Shown here: one piece after another, positions 53,745 to 63,283 of the stretch
Layout of the letters: each line of letters starts with the position of its first letter
Position numbering within the stretch: the first letter of the stretch is position 1
NCBI GenBank assembly: GCA_016793325.1
Contig: JAEUKI010000077.1
Coordinates: forward strand, 186,001-250,000
Length of the DNA: 64,000 nucleotides
Direction: 5' to 3'
Source: Myxococcales bacterium
Lineage (GTDB): Bacteria; Myxococcota_A; Polyangia; Polyangiales; Ga0077539
Notes under the pieces: model-generated
What the model was told of the DNA's origin: nothing
Databases searched by the model: none
What the model saw: the letters and a program-made list of their open reading frames with translations, nothing else
Translations under genes and position numbers: made by a program

Positions 53745-54104
53745 TCACGGGCTCGGCGCTGGGGCGCAGACGCGGATGCCGAGCGCGACCTCGGCGCACG
53801 CGGTCCCCGCTGGGCACGGAGCGCCGTCGCACTGTTGGTGACACACGCCACGGCCCGCTGCGTCGGTCACGCAAATGTTGTGCGGCCCGCACGGGTTGTT
53901 CTGCGTCGTGCAAGACACCGTACACATCCGACCGCTCGCGCCTCGCGTGGTGCTCGTCGCGACGGTGGTGCACGAGGTTCCACCGCGGCACTCGTTGCCC
54001 GAAGGGCACGCCTCGAGCGGGCCGATCGCCGCGCAGTTTGCAAGAAATAGTGCGAAGAGCGCCGCGATCACGGGGCGCGCACAGCCAATCGAGTTGTTCG
54101 ACAT
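53745..54104 (-). CDS. Cys-rich lipoprotein
   Basis: This 119-residue protein starts at ATG 54104. The signal peptide has lipobox LAN-C (about residue 24), and the mature part holds about 13 more cysteines in short spacing (for example CTVSCTTQNNPCGPHNIC), as in many myxobacterial surface lipoproteins. The function is unknown. Envelope location is well supported. Confidence 0.65.
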   Translation of the reverse strand: MSNNSIGCARPVIAALFALFLANCAAIGPLEACPSGNECRGGTSCTTVATSTTRGASGRMCTVSCTTQNNPCGPHNICVTDAAGRGVCHQQCDGAPCPAGTACAEVALGIRVCAPAPSP

Positions 54105-54217
54105 CGTGCTCGGTCCGTCTCCGGACGTGCGCGAGGCGTTCGAACATTTCGGCTCGCGTTGCCCCGTGTCACACGACGCGCGCGATCGACGAAAGGGTCG
54201 CCCCCGCGACGCGCGAT

Positions 54218-55273
54218 TCAGAAGTCGAGCCCGCCGTTCGCGACGCGTGGAACGCTCGGCGCGACGTTGGTCTGCGCAGACGCTCTCGCGAACCAGAGGT
54301 CGTCGCCCCCGCGCACGGAGTTCGCCTCGTCGAACGTCGTCATCCACAGGTCGTCCGCGGTCGACTCTGGGATCACCATCGTGAGCAGCGCCCCGAGCGA
54401 GCGACGCTCGGCGAACGCCACGCGCGCAGACCACGGCCTTCGACCGACGGTCGCGGCCATTCGATAGGGCGTGATCAAGCTCACGCGAAATGGTCGCGCA
54501 GCGCGGCGCGCGCCGCGAGGCAAACGCTGATCTTCGGGCTCCGCGTACGGATAGAAGGGCCTGTCTGTACGAAACGACAAGCGCACCGCGCGCGCGCCGA
54601 CGTCCGCGATACCCGTCGCGCCGACGTAGCGAAACGCGGTGACGTGCCACGTTCCGCTCGTGTACGGACGCAGCCAATTGGCGAGCGCAGGACGATTGTC
54701 GAAGCCGTTGTTGCCGAGCCACCGCGCGAGCGCCTGCGCGTCGGACGCCCGAAGCACCGTCGCGTCGAGCCCCGCGACGCGCGCGGTCGCGACGACTTGA
54801 ACCTGGTTCGACAGCATCGAGTCCATCGCCCCACCCGCGCCGCCGCGCGAACGACGATTCGAAGGCGGCGGGCGCACGGTGTACAAATTCGCGAGCTCTT
54901 GAAACACGCGATCGTTCGCCTCGTGAAGCTGCGGCTGCGACGGGGTCGGAACGATGAACGCAAACGGCCCTCGCACGCCTCCGAAGTTCGCGCGGCGAAC
55001 GAAGTGCTCCATCTGCGTCGTCGGATCCCACACGATCAGCGCTTCTTCGCCGTCGATCAGCGGCATCGCCAGCGTTCGCGCGACCGCCATCGCGCACGCG
55101 TGCGTCGGCTTGCCATCGGACACGAGCGCGCCGCATCCGATCGCGAGCATCGCGAGCGCGCGGGCCGCGCGGGACGCGCTCGCTGCAGTTCGATCGCGGT
55201 CGAGCCGTGATCGCGGGTCGGGACCATCACGGCGACCATCGAGGTCGCCCGTTCGCTCGAACTCGGGCTTCAT
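54218..55273 (-). CDS. DUF2330-like exported protein
   Basis: This 351-residue frame has a hydrophobic signal-like segment near residues 37-52, then CAMAVARTLAMPLIDGEEAL, QMEHFVRRANFGG and FAFIVPTPSQPQL, the core pattern of DUF2330 proteins, which occur in Myxococcota and Actinobacteria envelopes. The start is uncertain because the first 35 residues are Arg/Asp-rich; an internal start before the signal segment is likely. Function unknown. Confidence 0.65.
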   Translation of the reverse strand: MKPEFERTGDLDGRRDGPDPRSRLDRDRTAASASRAARALAMLAIGCGALVSDGKPTHACAMAVARTLAMPLIDGEEALIVWDPTTQMEHFVRRANFGGVRGPFAFIVPTPSQPQLHEANDRVFQELANLYTVRPPPSNRRSRGGAGGAMDSMLSNQVQVVATARVAGLDATVLRASDAQALARWLGNNGFDNRPALANWLRPYTSGTWHVTAFRYVGATGIADVGARAVRLSFRTDRPFYPYAEPEDQRLPRGARRAARPFRVSLITPYRMAATVGRRPWSARVAFAERRSLGALLTMVIPESTADDLWMTTFDEANSVRGGDDLWFARASAQTNVAPSVPRVANGGLDF

Positions 55274-55286
55274 CGTTCGAGCGATG

Positions 55287-56195
55287 CTACGCGCCGCGCA
55301 GTTTCTTTGCTTCCATCTCCGCGATGAGGGCGCGCGCTTCGTCTCCTTCGGGGATCGGCTTTCCGCTGTCGCGCCACGCGACGGCCGCTTTGAATCCGTG
55401 TTCTTGCGCGTAGCGACGAAACCACAGGCCCTCGGGGTTGTGCCGCGTGATCCCGTCGAACAACGTCGCGAACATCTGCGTCTGCTCGAGCCCCATCGAC
55501 AGCATGACCTGATTGACCACGAGCTTGTGCATCGCGAGGTGACTCTTCGGAACGCCCGCGATTCGCTCGGCGAGCGCCATCGTCGTCGCTTCGAGCTCTG
55601 ACTCGGGCACCGCTTCGTTCGCGAGCCCCCACTCCGCGGCTTTGCGCCCGGTGATCACGTCGCCCGTGAACATCAGTTGCTTCGCGCGCGCGGCGCCCAA
55701 GCGATACGTCCACATCGCCGTCGTGGGGCAGCCCCACACGCGCGTCGGCATGTACCCGATGCGCGCGTCGTCCGCGACGATGAGCAGATCGCACGCGAGC
55801 GCGATGTCCGTCCCGCCCGCGACGGCCGCGCCGTGAACCTTCGCGATCGTCGGCTTCGCGCTCCGCCAGAGGCTCATGAAATCCTCGGTGTTTCGCTTCA
55901 TGAACGCGTAGTCGAGCATCGGGTCCCACGGATAGCGCTCTTGCTGACACGGGTGATCGATCTCGCGCTCGGCGAAGGCCGCGAGGTCGTAGCCGCCGCA
56001 GAAGCCCTTTCCTGCGCCTTCGATCACGATCACGTGGACGTCGTCGTTGTCGTTGGCCCACTCGACCGCTTGGCGCAGCTCTCGCGGCGTCTTCTCGTTG
56101 ATCGCGTTGAGCCGCTCGGGTCGATTCAGCACGAGCCTCGCGACCCGCGGAGCGTTGTGATCCTGCTCGATCTTCAGCGTCGAAAACTCTGGCAT
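55287..56195 (-). CDS. Crotonase/enoyl-CoA hydratase-family protein
   Basis: The product has 302 residues from ATG 56195 (GAGAGG seven bases upstream). The crotonase fold is clear: ARLVLNRPERLNAINEKTP, GAGKGFCGGYDLAAF (CoA and oxyanion loop) and VHGAAVAGGTDIALACDL. The two catalytic glutamates of true hydratases are not kept: the first is Asp and the second (PExxLG) is PTRVWG. It therefore likely has another crotonase activity on an acyl-CoA. Confidence 0.85.
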   Translation of the reverse strand: MPEFSTLKIEQDHNAPRVARLVLNRPERLNAINEKTPRELRQAVEWANDNDDVHVIVIEGAGKGFCGGYDLAAFAEREIDHPCQQERYPWDPMLDYAFMKRNTEDFMSLWRSAKPTIAKVHGAAVAGGTDIALACDLLIVADDARIGYMPTRVWGCPTTAMWTYRLGAARAKQLMFTGDVITGRKAAEWGLANEAVPESELEATTMALAERIAGVPKSHLAMHKLVVNQVMLSMGLEQTQMFATLFDGITRHNPEGLWFRRYAQEHGFKAAVAWRDSGKPIPEGDEARALIAEMEAKKLRGA

Positions 56196-56242
56196 CGCGC
56201 AACCTCTCGATCCTCGTCTACCACCACAACGTCCGTCGTCGC

Positions 56243-56713
56243 TCAGAGCTCGAGCGTCATGAACGTGCTGTTCGGGTCGGGCTCGTAGTCGGCGAAGGGC
56301 TCGCACTCGACGAAGCCGAACCGTTCGTACAACGCCACCGCGGGCCGAAAGAACTCGAACGATCCCGTCTCGAGGCTGAGGCGCTTCATTCCGCGCGAGC
56401 GCGCGACGGCGATGATGTGGGTGAGCATCGCGCGGCCGATCCCGCTGCGTCGCGCTTCGGACAGCGTGTGCATCGACTTGACCTCGCCGTGCGCTGGATC
56501 GAGCGTCTTCAGCGCGCCGACGCCCACCAGCGTGTCTCCGCGCCACGCGGACCAAAACGAAACGTCGGGGTGCTTGAGGCGCGCGACGTCGAACGCGTGA
56601 ACGCTCCCCGGCGGCGTGACGGCGATGTTCGTCTCCATGTGGCGCACGAGCAGCTCGATCACGCGCGGGTCATCGAGGCCTCCGTCAACGATCCGAAACG
56701 TCTCGTCTTCCAT
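56243..56713 (-). CDS. GNAT-family N-acetyltransferase
   Basis: The product has 156 residues from ATG 56713. It has the GNAT signature: LVGVGALKTL, HTLSEARRSGIGRAMLTHII (the acetyl-CoA pyrophosphate loop, about 77-96) and PAVALYERFGFVECEPF. It transfers acetyl from acetyl-CoA to an unknown amine. It lies about 50 bp upstream of the crotonase gene in the same direction. Confidence 0.88.
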   Translation of the reverse strand: MEDETFRIVDGGLDDPRVIELLVRHMETNIAVTPPGSVHAFDVARLKHPDVSFWSAWRGDTLVGVGALKTLDPAHGEVKSMHTLSEARRSGIGRAMLTHIIAVARSRGMKRLSLETGSFEFFRPAVALYERFGFVECEPFADYEPDPNSTFMTLEL

Positions 56714-56801
56714 TGCGCAGACAGATAACACAGCAACGCGAGGGCTCGACATGGCGCGCTGATGCACAAGGACTGCGGAGTTCGGCACGGAGGCGAGGAC
56801 G

Positions 56802-57482
56802 ATGAAGGTGATTCTGTTCGGTGCAACGGGGATGGTCGGTCAGGGCGTGTTGCGAGAGTGTCTCCGCGCGCCCGACGTCGAGCGCGTTCTCGTCGTCGGA
56901 CGCAGCACCACGGGGACGACCCACGAGAAGCTCCGCGAGGTCGCGCACAAAGACTTCACAGATTTCTCGGCGATCGAAGCAGACCTCGCGGGCTACGACG
57001 CGTGCTTCTTCTGCCTCGGCGTCTCGTCCGCAGGAATGAACGAGGCGGACTACACGCGCGTGACCTACGACTACGCGATGGCCGCAGCGCGAGCGTTGCT
57101 CCGCGTCTCGCCCGAGCTGACGTTCGTCTATGTTTCTGGCGCCGGGACCGACGAGACCGAAAAGACCCGCTCGATGTGGGCGCGCGTGAAGGGTCGCACC
57201 GAGAACGCGATTCGAGCGCTCGGCTTTCGACGCGCGATCATGTTTCGCCCCGGCTACATCCAACCCATGCACGGGATCGTCTCGAAGACCCGCCTCTACC
57301 GGGTGTTCTACGCGCTCCTCGCGCCGCTCTATCCGCTGGTGCGCAGGCTCGCGCCGAGCCTCGCGACAAACACCGAGAGCGTCGGCCTCGCGATGCTCGA
57401 GGTCACCCGCGGAGCGTCGAGCGATCCGATCGTCGAGAACGGCGCGATCAACGCGCTCGCCACCCGCGCGCTCGCGCGCTGA
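56802..57482 (+). CDS. NAD(P)-binding atypical SDR oxidoreductase
   Basis: This 226-residue protein has the Rossmann start MKVILFGATGMVGQGVLREC (GxTGxxG), CFFCLGVSSAGMNEADYTRV and VYVSGAGTDETEKTRSMWARVKG. It matches the NAD(P)-binding HTATIP2/epimerase-like group. The catalytic YxxxK is replaced by a W-x-x-V-K-type stretch, so it may be a binding protein or non-canonical reductase. Divergent from the GNAT gene. Confidence 0.8.
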   Translation: MKVILFGATGMVGQGVLRECLRAPDVERVLVVGRSTTGTTHEKLREVAHKDFTDFSAIEADLAGYDACFFCLGVSSAGMNEADYTRVTYDYAMAAARALLRVSPELTFVYVSGAGTDETEKTRSMWARVKGRTENAIRALGFRRAIMFRPGYIQPMHGIVSKTRLYRVFYALLAPLYPLVRRLAPSLATNTESVGLAMLEVTRGASSDPIVENGAINALATRALAR

Positions 57483-57494
57483 GCCACCGCGCGA

Positions 57495-57986
57495 TCAGCG
57501 ACGCTCGTAGCGAAGAAAGCGAACGCCCGCGCCCGCGACGCGCTCGCTCACGAGCGCAAACGTCGACAAGTCCGGCTCGTAGAACACGTCGGCCTCCGGC
57601 GATCCGGGAATGCGCGTGAGATACACCTCGGTGACCTTCGGCATCGCCGCGCGATAGATCTCCGATCCCCCGAGGACGAACGGCGTCGTGTCCGTGCTCC
57701 GCGCGCGCTCGATCGCGTCATCGAGCGTCGGCGCGAGCTCGACAGGTCGATCGCCGATCGCAGTGCGAGAGAGCGCGGAGGGCGGCTGACTCGTGACCAC
57801 GATCACCCTGCACGAGGCGAGCTCTGCGCCGGTGTCCTCGAAGGTGCGCCTCCCCATGATCACAGAATGACCCGCGGTCACCCTGAGAAAATACTCGCGA
57901 TCCTCGGGACAACTCCAGGGCAACGCCCCGCGCAACCCGAGCGCTCCGTTCTCTGCGAGGGCGAGGATCATGGCGAGCGGCTGCAT
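57495..57986 (-). CDS. folA: Dihydrofolate reductase
   Basis: The product has 163 residues from ATG 57986, typical DHFR length. It reduces dihydrofolate to tetrahydrofolate with NADPH for thymidylate and purine synthesis. Seen: MILALAENGALGLRGALPW (substrate loop), CPEDREYF with the acidic active-site residue, GHSVIMGRRTFED (NADPH site) and VLGGSEIYRAAMP. Thymidylate synthase is not adjacent. Confidence 0.95.
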   Translation of the reverse strand: MQPLAMILALAENGALGLRGALPWSCPEDREYFLRVTAGHSVIMGRRTFEDTGAELASCRVIVVTSQPPSALSRTAIGDRPVELAPTLDDAIERARSTDTTPFVLGGSEIYRAAMPKVTEVYLTRIPGSPEADVFYEPDLSTFALVSERVAGAGVRFLRYERR

Positions 57987-58066
57987 CGAGACTCGATCGT
58001 ACGACAGTCCGAGCGAACCGCCGATGCGGCGAGCGCGCACCGCCGTGATACGCTGCTGAGCCAACG

Positions 58067-59458
58067 ATGCGTAGATCGATCGGTCTTACTTTTCGCTCGC
58101 TCGCTCCGCTGTTCTTGCTGCCGCTCGCCGCGTGCTCGCCCCCGGTCGAGCCGCCTCCCGAAGACGTGATGGTCCCTCCGTCGGATCGCTGCGTCGGCGC
58201 GCAGTGCCGCGACGTGACCGCGACGGACAGCGACAACGACAGCGGGACGAACCCCATGGACGGCGGCGGCGGGATGGACGTCACGGACGCGTCGACGCCG
58301 ACGGACACAGTGCTTCCGCCGGAGGACTCGGGCGATGTCGTTCCGCTCGACGGGAGCGTGGTGCTCGGGCGGTGCACGGGCGTGATGGCCGCGCCGCTCG
58401 AGATCGGCTCGGAGCCACGGCAACAAGCGCGAATCGTGTTTCCTGCGCAATCCGCAGCGGGATTCTTCGTCGGGTACCCGCTGCAAGTCGGCGGCGTCGA
58501 CAAGGTCTTCTTCCACCGCTTCGCCGCCGCGGGAACGTCCATCGCGCGCACCGACGTCGTCGCAGGCCTCCCCGCTGGGCGCATCGGCGGCGGCGCGTTC
58601 ACGGCGACGCCGAGCGGGTTCAGCTCGGTGTTCCACTCGAATCACGACGGAGGACTCGACATCTTCCTCCAGCGACTCGACGCGATGGGCACGAACATGG
58701 GCGCGCCGATCCGCGTCGTCACCGACGGTGAGCTCTCGGAAGACCCGCGCGTCGTCCACACGAGCACCAACGAGGTCGTCCTCTGGCGATCGACGATGGA
58801 CATGCTCGGCGTACAGCGAATCCTGGCAGCGCGCGTCAACGGCACCACGGTGTCGCCCGCCGTGAGCGTGGGTCCCGACATGACCCAAGCGTCGTCCTTC
58901 GACGTCGCCACCGACGGAACGCGCGTCCTCGTCGCCCTCGTCGCGCGCAACTCGCTCGGTCAGGGCAACGTCTTCCTCCAGATCCTCGACGGATCGGGCG
59001 CGGTGCAGCGCTCGGTGCAGCTCACGACGGGCGCGTTTGTCAGCGAGTCCGTGAGCGTCGCGGTGCTCGGCACCGACGCGATCGTCGCGTGGACCAACCG
59101 CGGCGTCGACGGGACGTTTCGTCTGCGACGGGTCAACCTCGACACCGGCGTCGCTGGCCCTCCGTCGGTCATCCGTGAGTTCGGCTTCGAAGTGTCTCAG
59201 TCGTCGATCGCCGTGGACCGCGATGGCCTCGTCGCGGCGATGCGCATCAACACGCCGATGGGCGCGCGCATCGCGGTCGCGCGCGTCGGGCCTGCGCTCG
59301 TCCTTCGCGAAGGCCTCTCGGCGATCGCCCCCGCGAGCGCCGGCGAACAAGTCCGCATCGTCGGTCGCGGCGATGGAACCTTCGCGCTCACGTGGGCCGA
59401 CGAGACGCCGACGCCCATGAACACGACGGTGAAGTTTCAGCTCGTCCGCTGCCCGTAA
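58067..59458 (+). CDS. Large surface lipoprotein
   Basis: This 463-residue protein has a signal peptide ending in lipobox LAA-C (about residue 23), a Pro/Asp/Thr-rich linker (to about 95) and a beta-rich domain with repeats resembling propeller blades (for example DGTRVLVALVARNSLGQGN). Such lipoproteins are common in myxobacteria. No enzyme motif is visible. Confidence 0.75.
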   Translation: MRRSIGLTFRSLAPLFLLPLAACSPPVEPPPEDVMVPPSDRCVGAQCRDVTATDSDNDSGTNPMDGGGGMDVTDASTPTDTVLPPEDSGDVVPLDGSVVLGRCTGVMAAPLEIGSEPRQQARIVFPAQSAAGFFVGYPLQVGGVDKVFFHRFAAAGTSIARTDVVAGLPAGRIGGGAFTATPSGFSSVFHSNHDGGLDIFLQRLDAMGTNMGAPIRVVTDGELSEDPRVVHTSTNEVVLWRSTMDMLGVQRILAARVNGTTVSPAVSVGPDMTQASSFDVATDGTRVLVALVARNSLGQGNVFLQILDGSGAVQRSVQLTTGAFVSESVSVAVLGTDAIVAWTNRGVDGTFRLRRVNLDTGVAGPPSVIREFGFEVSQSSIAVDRDGLVAAMRINTPMGARIAVARVGPALVLREGLSAIAPASAGEQVRIVGRGDGTFALTWADETPTPMNTTVKFQLVRCP

Positions 59459-59461
59459 ACG

Positions 59462-60799
59462 CTACGGCACGGAGAGGGACACTTCGCTCCACGCGCCGTC
59501 GTAGCGATGAAGCGCGCTGCGAAGGCCCTGGCTCGACGTCGCGTTCGTCGCGGACAACACGAAGATCACCGGGCGTTCACCAGGGGTTTCGCGATCGACG
59601 ACGACCGCATCGGGCGGCGCGTCGCCCGCGCGAGGTGTGCCTTCGATCGCGCTCCATCGCCCCTCGACCCACGTCGCGGCTCCTCGATGTCCGTCGTCTC
59701 TCGTCCACACGACGGTGGGCGCTGATGTTCCGCCAACGGCAACGATGCTCGAGGCTTGTTGCGCGAGCGCAGGCTTCGTTTGCCACTGTCTCGCCGCCGG
59801 ATCCCACGCTGCGACGCGCACGTCCGTCGCGTTCGCGCTCGCGCCGATCCACCCCACCAACACGCCGCGCGCTCCGCCGCTGAGCGCAAACTCGCTCGCG
59901 CGCTCCTCGATCGAGCGCTCGTCCGCAACGCTCGACGCCGCCGCGATCGGCCCGAGCCTCCGCGCCGAGGCCCGCTGTTCGAAGAGCTCCGTCGCTTCGA
60001 GCGCGAGCGAGCGCGGCGACGTTCGAACCGCACGCACGGCCACCGCGCCTCGCTCGGTCGACGCAGCGCGCACGGGCGATCGATCCGCGCCCGTCGGGAG
60101 CGTGATCATCGCAGGCGGCGCGTACATCCACGGTCGACACGAAGCCTCGCTCGCGCACGCGACGAACACGCTCGCGAAGACGTCACCGCGCGCGACCGCC
60201 TGCGCCAATCGCGCAGACACGAGCGAGGCGTCACCGCCGACGCTCCCCGTGAGCGCCGCGCGAGCGCTCGCATCCGCCGCGCGCCACGAGCCATCCACGA
60301 GCTGTTGCAGCGAGCCCGAATCGTCGTTCGACAGAGAAAACACAGGGTGATTCGCGCCGTGCACCAAGACGAGCGTGTCCGCTCCGGCCGGCAGCGAGAC
60401 CTCGGACACGGTGCGCTCGACCACGCGGAGCAGCCTCGCTCCCGGCTGCAGCGCGATCACCGAGCTCGAGTCGTCGCGGCCGCGAGGGGGAGGCCGAACG
60501 TTTGCCGCCGCAGCCGTCTGTCCCGCCAGCAACGGAAGGATCTCGTCAGCGCCCGCTTCGCTCGCCGGCTCGAGGACGACGTACGCGACCATCCCCGCGC
60601 CGACCGCGAACGCCGACGGACGAAGCCGAACCGCGACGCGCGCGTCGACGGCGGGCGCCGTGGCGTCTCCCAACTGACCTGCGGTCACGTCTTGATTTGC
60701 TGACGAATCGCGCGCGGTGGTTGGCGCAGCGCCGCGCTCTCGGCAGCACACGACCGCCGCGCCGAGCACGCTCACGAGGACGAAGAGGGGGGTTCGCAT
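59462..60799 (-). CDS. Hypothetical lipoprotein
   Basis: This 445-residue protein has an N-terminal signal with a CC pair (VSVLGAAVVCCRERG) that could act as a lipobox, then a Thr/Ala-rich linker and a beta-rich Ala/Val domain. It ends a few bases from the convergent lipoprotein gene. It may be a paralogue in style of the previous gene, but no family is recognised. Confidence 0.65.
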   Translation of the reverse strand: MRTPLFVLVSVLGAAVVCCRERGAAPTTARDSSANQDVTAGQLGDATAPAVDARVAVRLRPSAFAVGAGMVAYVVLEPASEAGADEILPLLAGQTAAAANVRPPPRGRDDSSSVIALQPGARLLRVVERTVSEVSLPAGADTLVLVHGANHPVFSLSNDDSGSLQQLVDGSWRAADASARAALTGSVGGDASLVSARLAQAVARGDVFASVFVACASEASCRPWMYAPPAMITLPTGADRSPVRAASTERGAVAVRAVRTSPRSLALEATELFEQRASARRLGPIAAASSVADERSIEERASEFALSGGARGVLVGWIGASANATDVRVAAWDPAARQWQTKPALAQQASSIVAVGGTSAPTVVWTRDDGHRGAATWVEGRWSAIEGTPRAGDAPPDAVVVDRETPGERPVIFVLSATNATSSQGLRSALHRYDGAWSEVSLSVP

Positions 60800-60811
60800 G
60801 AAGGCTGGCGC

Positions 60812-61975
60812 TCACACGATGAGCTTCGCGCGGCTGACTTCGCGCAGCGGCTGGTCGCGCTCGACGCTCCCGCGTTCGCATGCGCGAAGCAGGCGCCAGA
60901 TGTGCCGTCCGAGCACGTCGATCTCGGTCGACGCAAACTGCTCTCCGCCGAAGCGCTTGATCGCCTCGGTCTGTGCGCGAAGCATGACCGCGTCTTGCTG
61001 AAAGATCTTCAGTCCCAGCGGCTCGAGCACCGGCGCCAACGCCTTGATTGGAATGCGCAGCCGCAGGCTCACCACTGAAAAGAGCTTCGTTCGAAAGTCG
61101 CTCACGGGCGTGAGCGCGGTCGTCACGAGCACGTGGTTTTCTCCGCCGAGTCGGTACTCGACTTGCGCGATGCACGGCGCGATGAACCGATCGTAGTGCT
61201 CGACGGTTCCAGCGGAGCCTGGGGAGAGAACACGCGCGACGAGGCCCGGCGGTCGAGGCTCGCCGACGTACTCGGCTTCGACGCGATCGCTCGACGCGCG
61301 AACGATCGCCTCGATCGTGATCCCGCGGCTCTCGCTGCGAAAGAGCCCCTTGTGCAGAAACGCCGTGTGCGGAACGTCGAGCGCGTTCTCCGCGGTGGCG
61401 TGGAGCGTTCCTTCGGCCTCGGTGCGCTGGTACACGTGCGCGTACCGCGCGTCCGAAAAGTGCGCGAACGCGATCGGCTCGTGCGTGGGCTCTTCGCCCT
61501 GCCTCGCGTAGACCCACACGAACCCGTCGCGCTCTCGCACTGCAAATGCGAGCGCTCGCCACGCCGCGCTGTCCTTCGCAAACCCCTCGGGACCGAGCGA
61601 CGGGATGTGCGCGCACCGCCCTCCCTTGTCGAAGCGCCACCCGTGGTACGGACACTGAAGCGTGTCGTCGGGCGCGACGCTCCCCAGCGAGAGCGCGACA
61701 TTGCGATGCGGACACCGGTCGAGCAGCGCGCCCACCGCGCCGTCGCGCCCACGAAAGAGCACGATCGGCGTGTCGTACAGCGTCCGCGCGATCACCGCGC
61801 CCTTCGCGAGCTCATCGCTGTTGGCGAGGACGTACCAGTGATCGAGCGCGCGAGCTGCCGAGACGTGCCCGCGCGTCGCGCCTGCGATCGGAAGCGATCG
61901 CTTCGCCGAACCGTCGTCTTGCTTCGCGTGCTCGTCTTCTCCGCGCTCGTCCGCGCGCACTTCGCCGTTGCTCAT
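60812..61975 (-). CDS. Rieske [2Fe-2S] non-haem iron oxygenase
   Basis: This 387-residue protein has a Rieske domain after a charged 45-residue leader: CPHRN (about 86-90) and CPYHGW (about 106-111) bind the 2Fe-2S cluster. The catalytic domain has ENALDVPHTAFLHKG, which supplies His ligands and the bridging Asp of the mononuclear iron. Such oxygenases hydroxylate or demethylate aromatic or steroid-like substrates with an external reductase. No reductase gene is adjacent. Confidence 0.9.
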   Translation of the reverse strand: MSNGEVRADERGEDEHAKQDDGSAKRSLPIAGATRGHVSAARALDHWYVLANSDELAKGAVIARTLYDTPIVLFRGRDGAVGALLDRCPHRNVALSLGSVAPDDTLQCPYHGWRFDKGGRCAHIPSLGPEGFAKDSAAWRALAFAVRERDGFVWVYARQGEEPTHEPIAFAHFSDARYAHVYQRTEAEGTLHATAENALDVPHTAFLHKGLFRSESRGITIEAIVRASSDRVEAEYVGEPRPPGLVARVLSPGSAGTVEHYDRFIAPCIAQVEYRLGGENHVLVTTALTPVSDFRTKLFSVVSLRLRIPIKALAPVLEPLGLKIFQQDAVMLRAQTEAIKRFGGEQFASTEIDVLGRHIWRLLRACERGSVERDQPLREVSRAKLIV

Positions 61976-62079
61976 GACGCGCGAGAGTGTACCGCCCTCG
62001 CCCCGTTCGCCGAGCGCGCACGTCCGCGCGAAAGTTGCGCGTGTCCGGCGCGGTCGACGGCTACACTCTCGACCGAGCC

Positions 62080-63198
62080 ATGACCTCGCGCGATCGCCCG
62101 CTCGTGTTCGATCGTTGGCCGAAGCTGGCCGAGAGCGTCCCGTGGATGCCGCTCGCAGAGACGCCGACCGCCGTCGAGCGCTGCGACGCGCTCGAGCCGT
62201 ACACGCAGCACAAAGAGCACGACGTCGACCTCTGGATGAAGCGCGACGACCTGGCCTCGCCGATGTACGGCGGCAACAAGGTTCGTCGCTACGAGTTTCT
62301 CTTCGCCAAGGCGCGCGCCCAGGGCGCGACCGCGCTCTACACGCTGGGCGGCCTCGCGTCGACGCAGGCGACCGCGACGGCCGTCCACGGAAGAGCGCAG
62401 GGCTTCGACGTGAACCTCGTGCTCTACAATCAAGCCGTGACCGCGTTCGCCCGCGAGGCGCTCTGCATCAACGCGGCGGTCGGCGCGAACATGATTCGTG
62501 CACACAATTTCGTGACGGGCGCGCTTCGGCTGTGGCGCGAGCTGCGACGAGCCCCGCGCGGAAGCGCGTTTCTCATCGAGCCCGGCGCGAGCTCGGCCCG
62601 CGCGAACCTCGGGTACATCGACGCGATGCTCGAGCTCGCGGCGCAGGTCGACGCCGGCGAGTGCCCTCGCCCCGACGCGATCCTCGTCCCCGCGGGCTCG
62701 TCAGGGACGCTCGCGGCCATCGCCCTCTCGCTGCGCCTCTTGCAGTGGAACACCGAGGCGATCGGCGTGCGAATCGCCCCGTGGATCGCGACCAACAAGA
62801 TCACCATCGGGCACCGGGTGCGATCGACGGCGCGATTTCTCGTCGGGCGCGGCGGCGCGGATCCAGCGTCGTTCGAGGGGGCGCGCTGGTCGGTGCTGCA
62901 AGGGTTCATCGGCCCGGGCTACGGAGAGCCGACGCCCGAGGCGATCGAAGGCGCGGCGGTGTGGAAGACGCTCACGGGCGCGACCGGCGAAGTCACGTAC
63001 ACGGGCAAGCAGCTCGCGGCCCTGCGCGCGCTCGTCCGCGAGCCACGCTTTCGCGGCAAGACCCTCTTGCTCTGGAACACCCTCTCGACGCCCCGCCCCA
63101 TCGTAGGGCCCCACGCGCGATCGCTCGTCCCGCGCGCGTTCGACAGCGTGTTCGAAGGCCCCGTCGTCGCCGATAGCAGCTCCGCGTCGGGTTCGTGA
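62080..63198 (+). CDS. PLP-dependent D-cysteine desulfhydrase/ACC deaminase-like enzyme
   Basis: The product has 372 residues from ATG 62080. It is a fold-type II PLP enzyme: SPMYGGNKVRRYEFL holds the lysine that binds PLP, followed by TLGGLASTQATATAV and LVPAGSSGTLAAIALSL (phosphate-binding Ser/Gly loop). Relatives release pyruvate and ammonia from D-cysteine or ACC. The N-terminus is about 30 residues longer than usual. The stop codon falls inside the structured repeat. Confidence 0.85.
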   Translation: MTSRDRPLVFDRWPKLAESVPWMPLAETPTAVERCDALEPYTQHKEHDVDLWMKRDDLASPMYGGNKVRRYEFLFAKARAQGATALYTLGGLASTQATATAVHGRAQGFDVNLVLYNQAVTAFAREALCINAAVGANMIRAHNFVTGALRLWRELRRAPRGSAFLIEPGASSARANLGYIDAMLELAAQVDAGECPRPDAILVPAGSSGTLAAIALSLRLLQWNTEAIGVRIAPWIATNKITIGHRVRSTARFLVGRGGADPASFEGARWSVLQGFIGPGYGEPTPEAIEGAAVWKTLTGATGEVTYTGKQLAALRALVREPRFRGKTLLLWNTLSTPRPIVGPHARSLVPRAFDSVFEGPVVADSSSASGS

Positions 63199-63279
63199 CA
63201 GGCGCGAACACGCACACCTTGTAAACTCATCCGTTCTCGATCTTGCCTGTCATCCTTCGAACCCGGCTCCGCTGTAGCG
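63189..63279 (-). repeat. Third copy of the structured repeat, inverted
   Basis: On the minus strand it reads GGGTTCG-(AAGGA)-TGACAGGC, a 41-nt loop and GCCTGTCA-CGAACCC. Relative to the copies at 7814-8019 both arms carry one changed base that keeps pairing (T-A to C-G). It overlaps the end of the PLP enzyme gene and reaches to the next gene. Confidence 0.88.
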
Positions 63280-63283
63280 TGCA

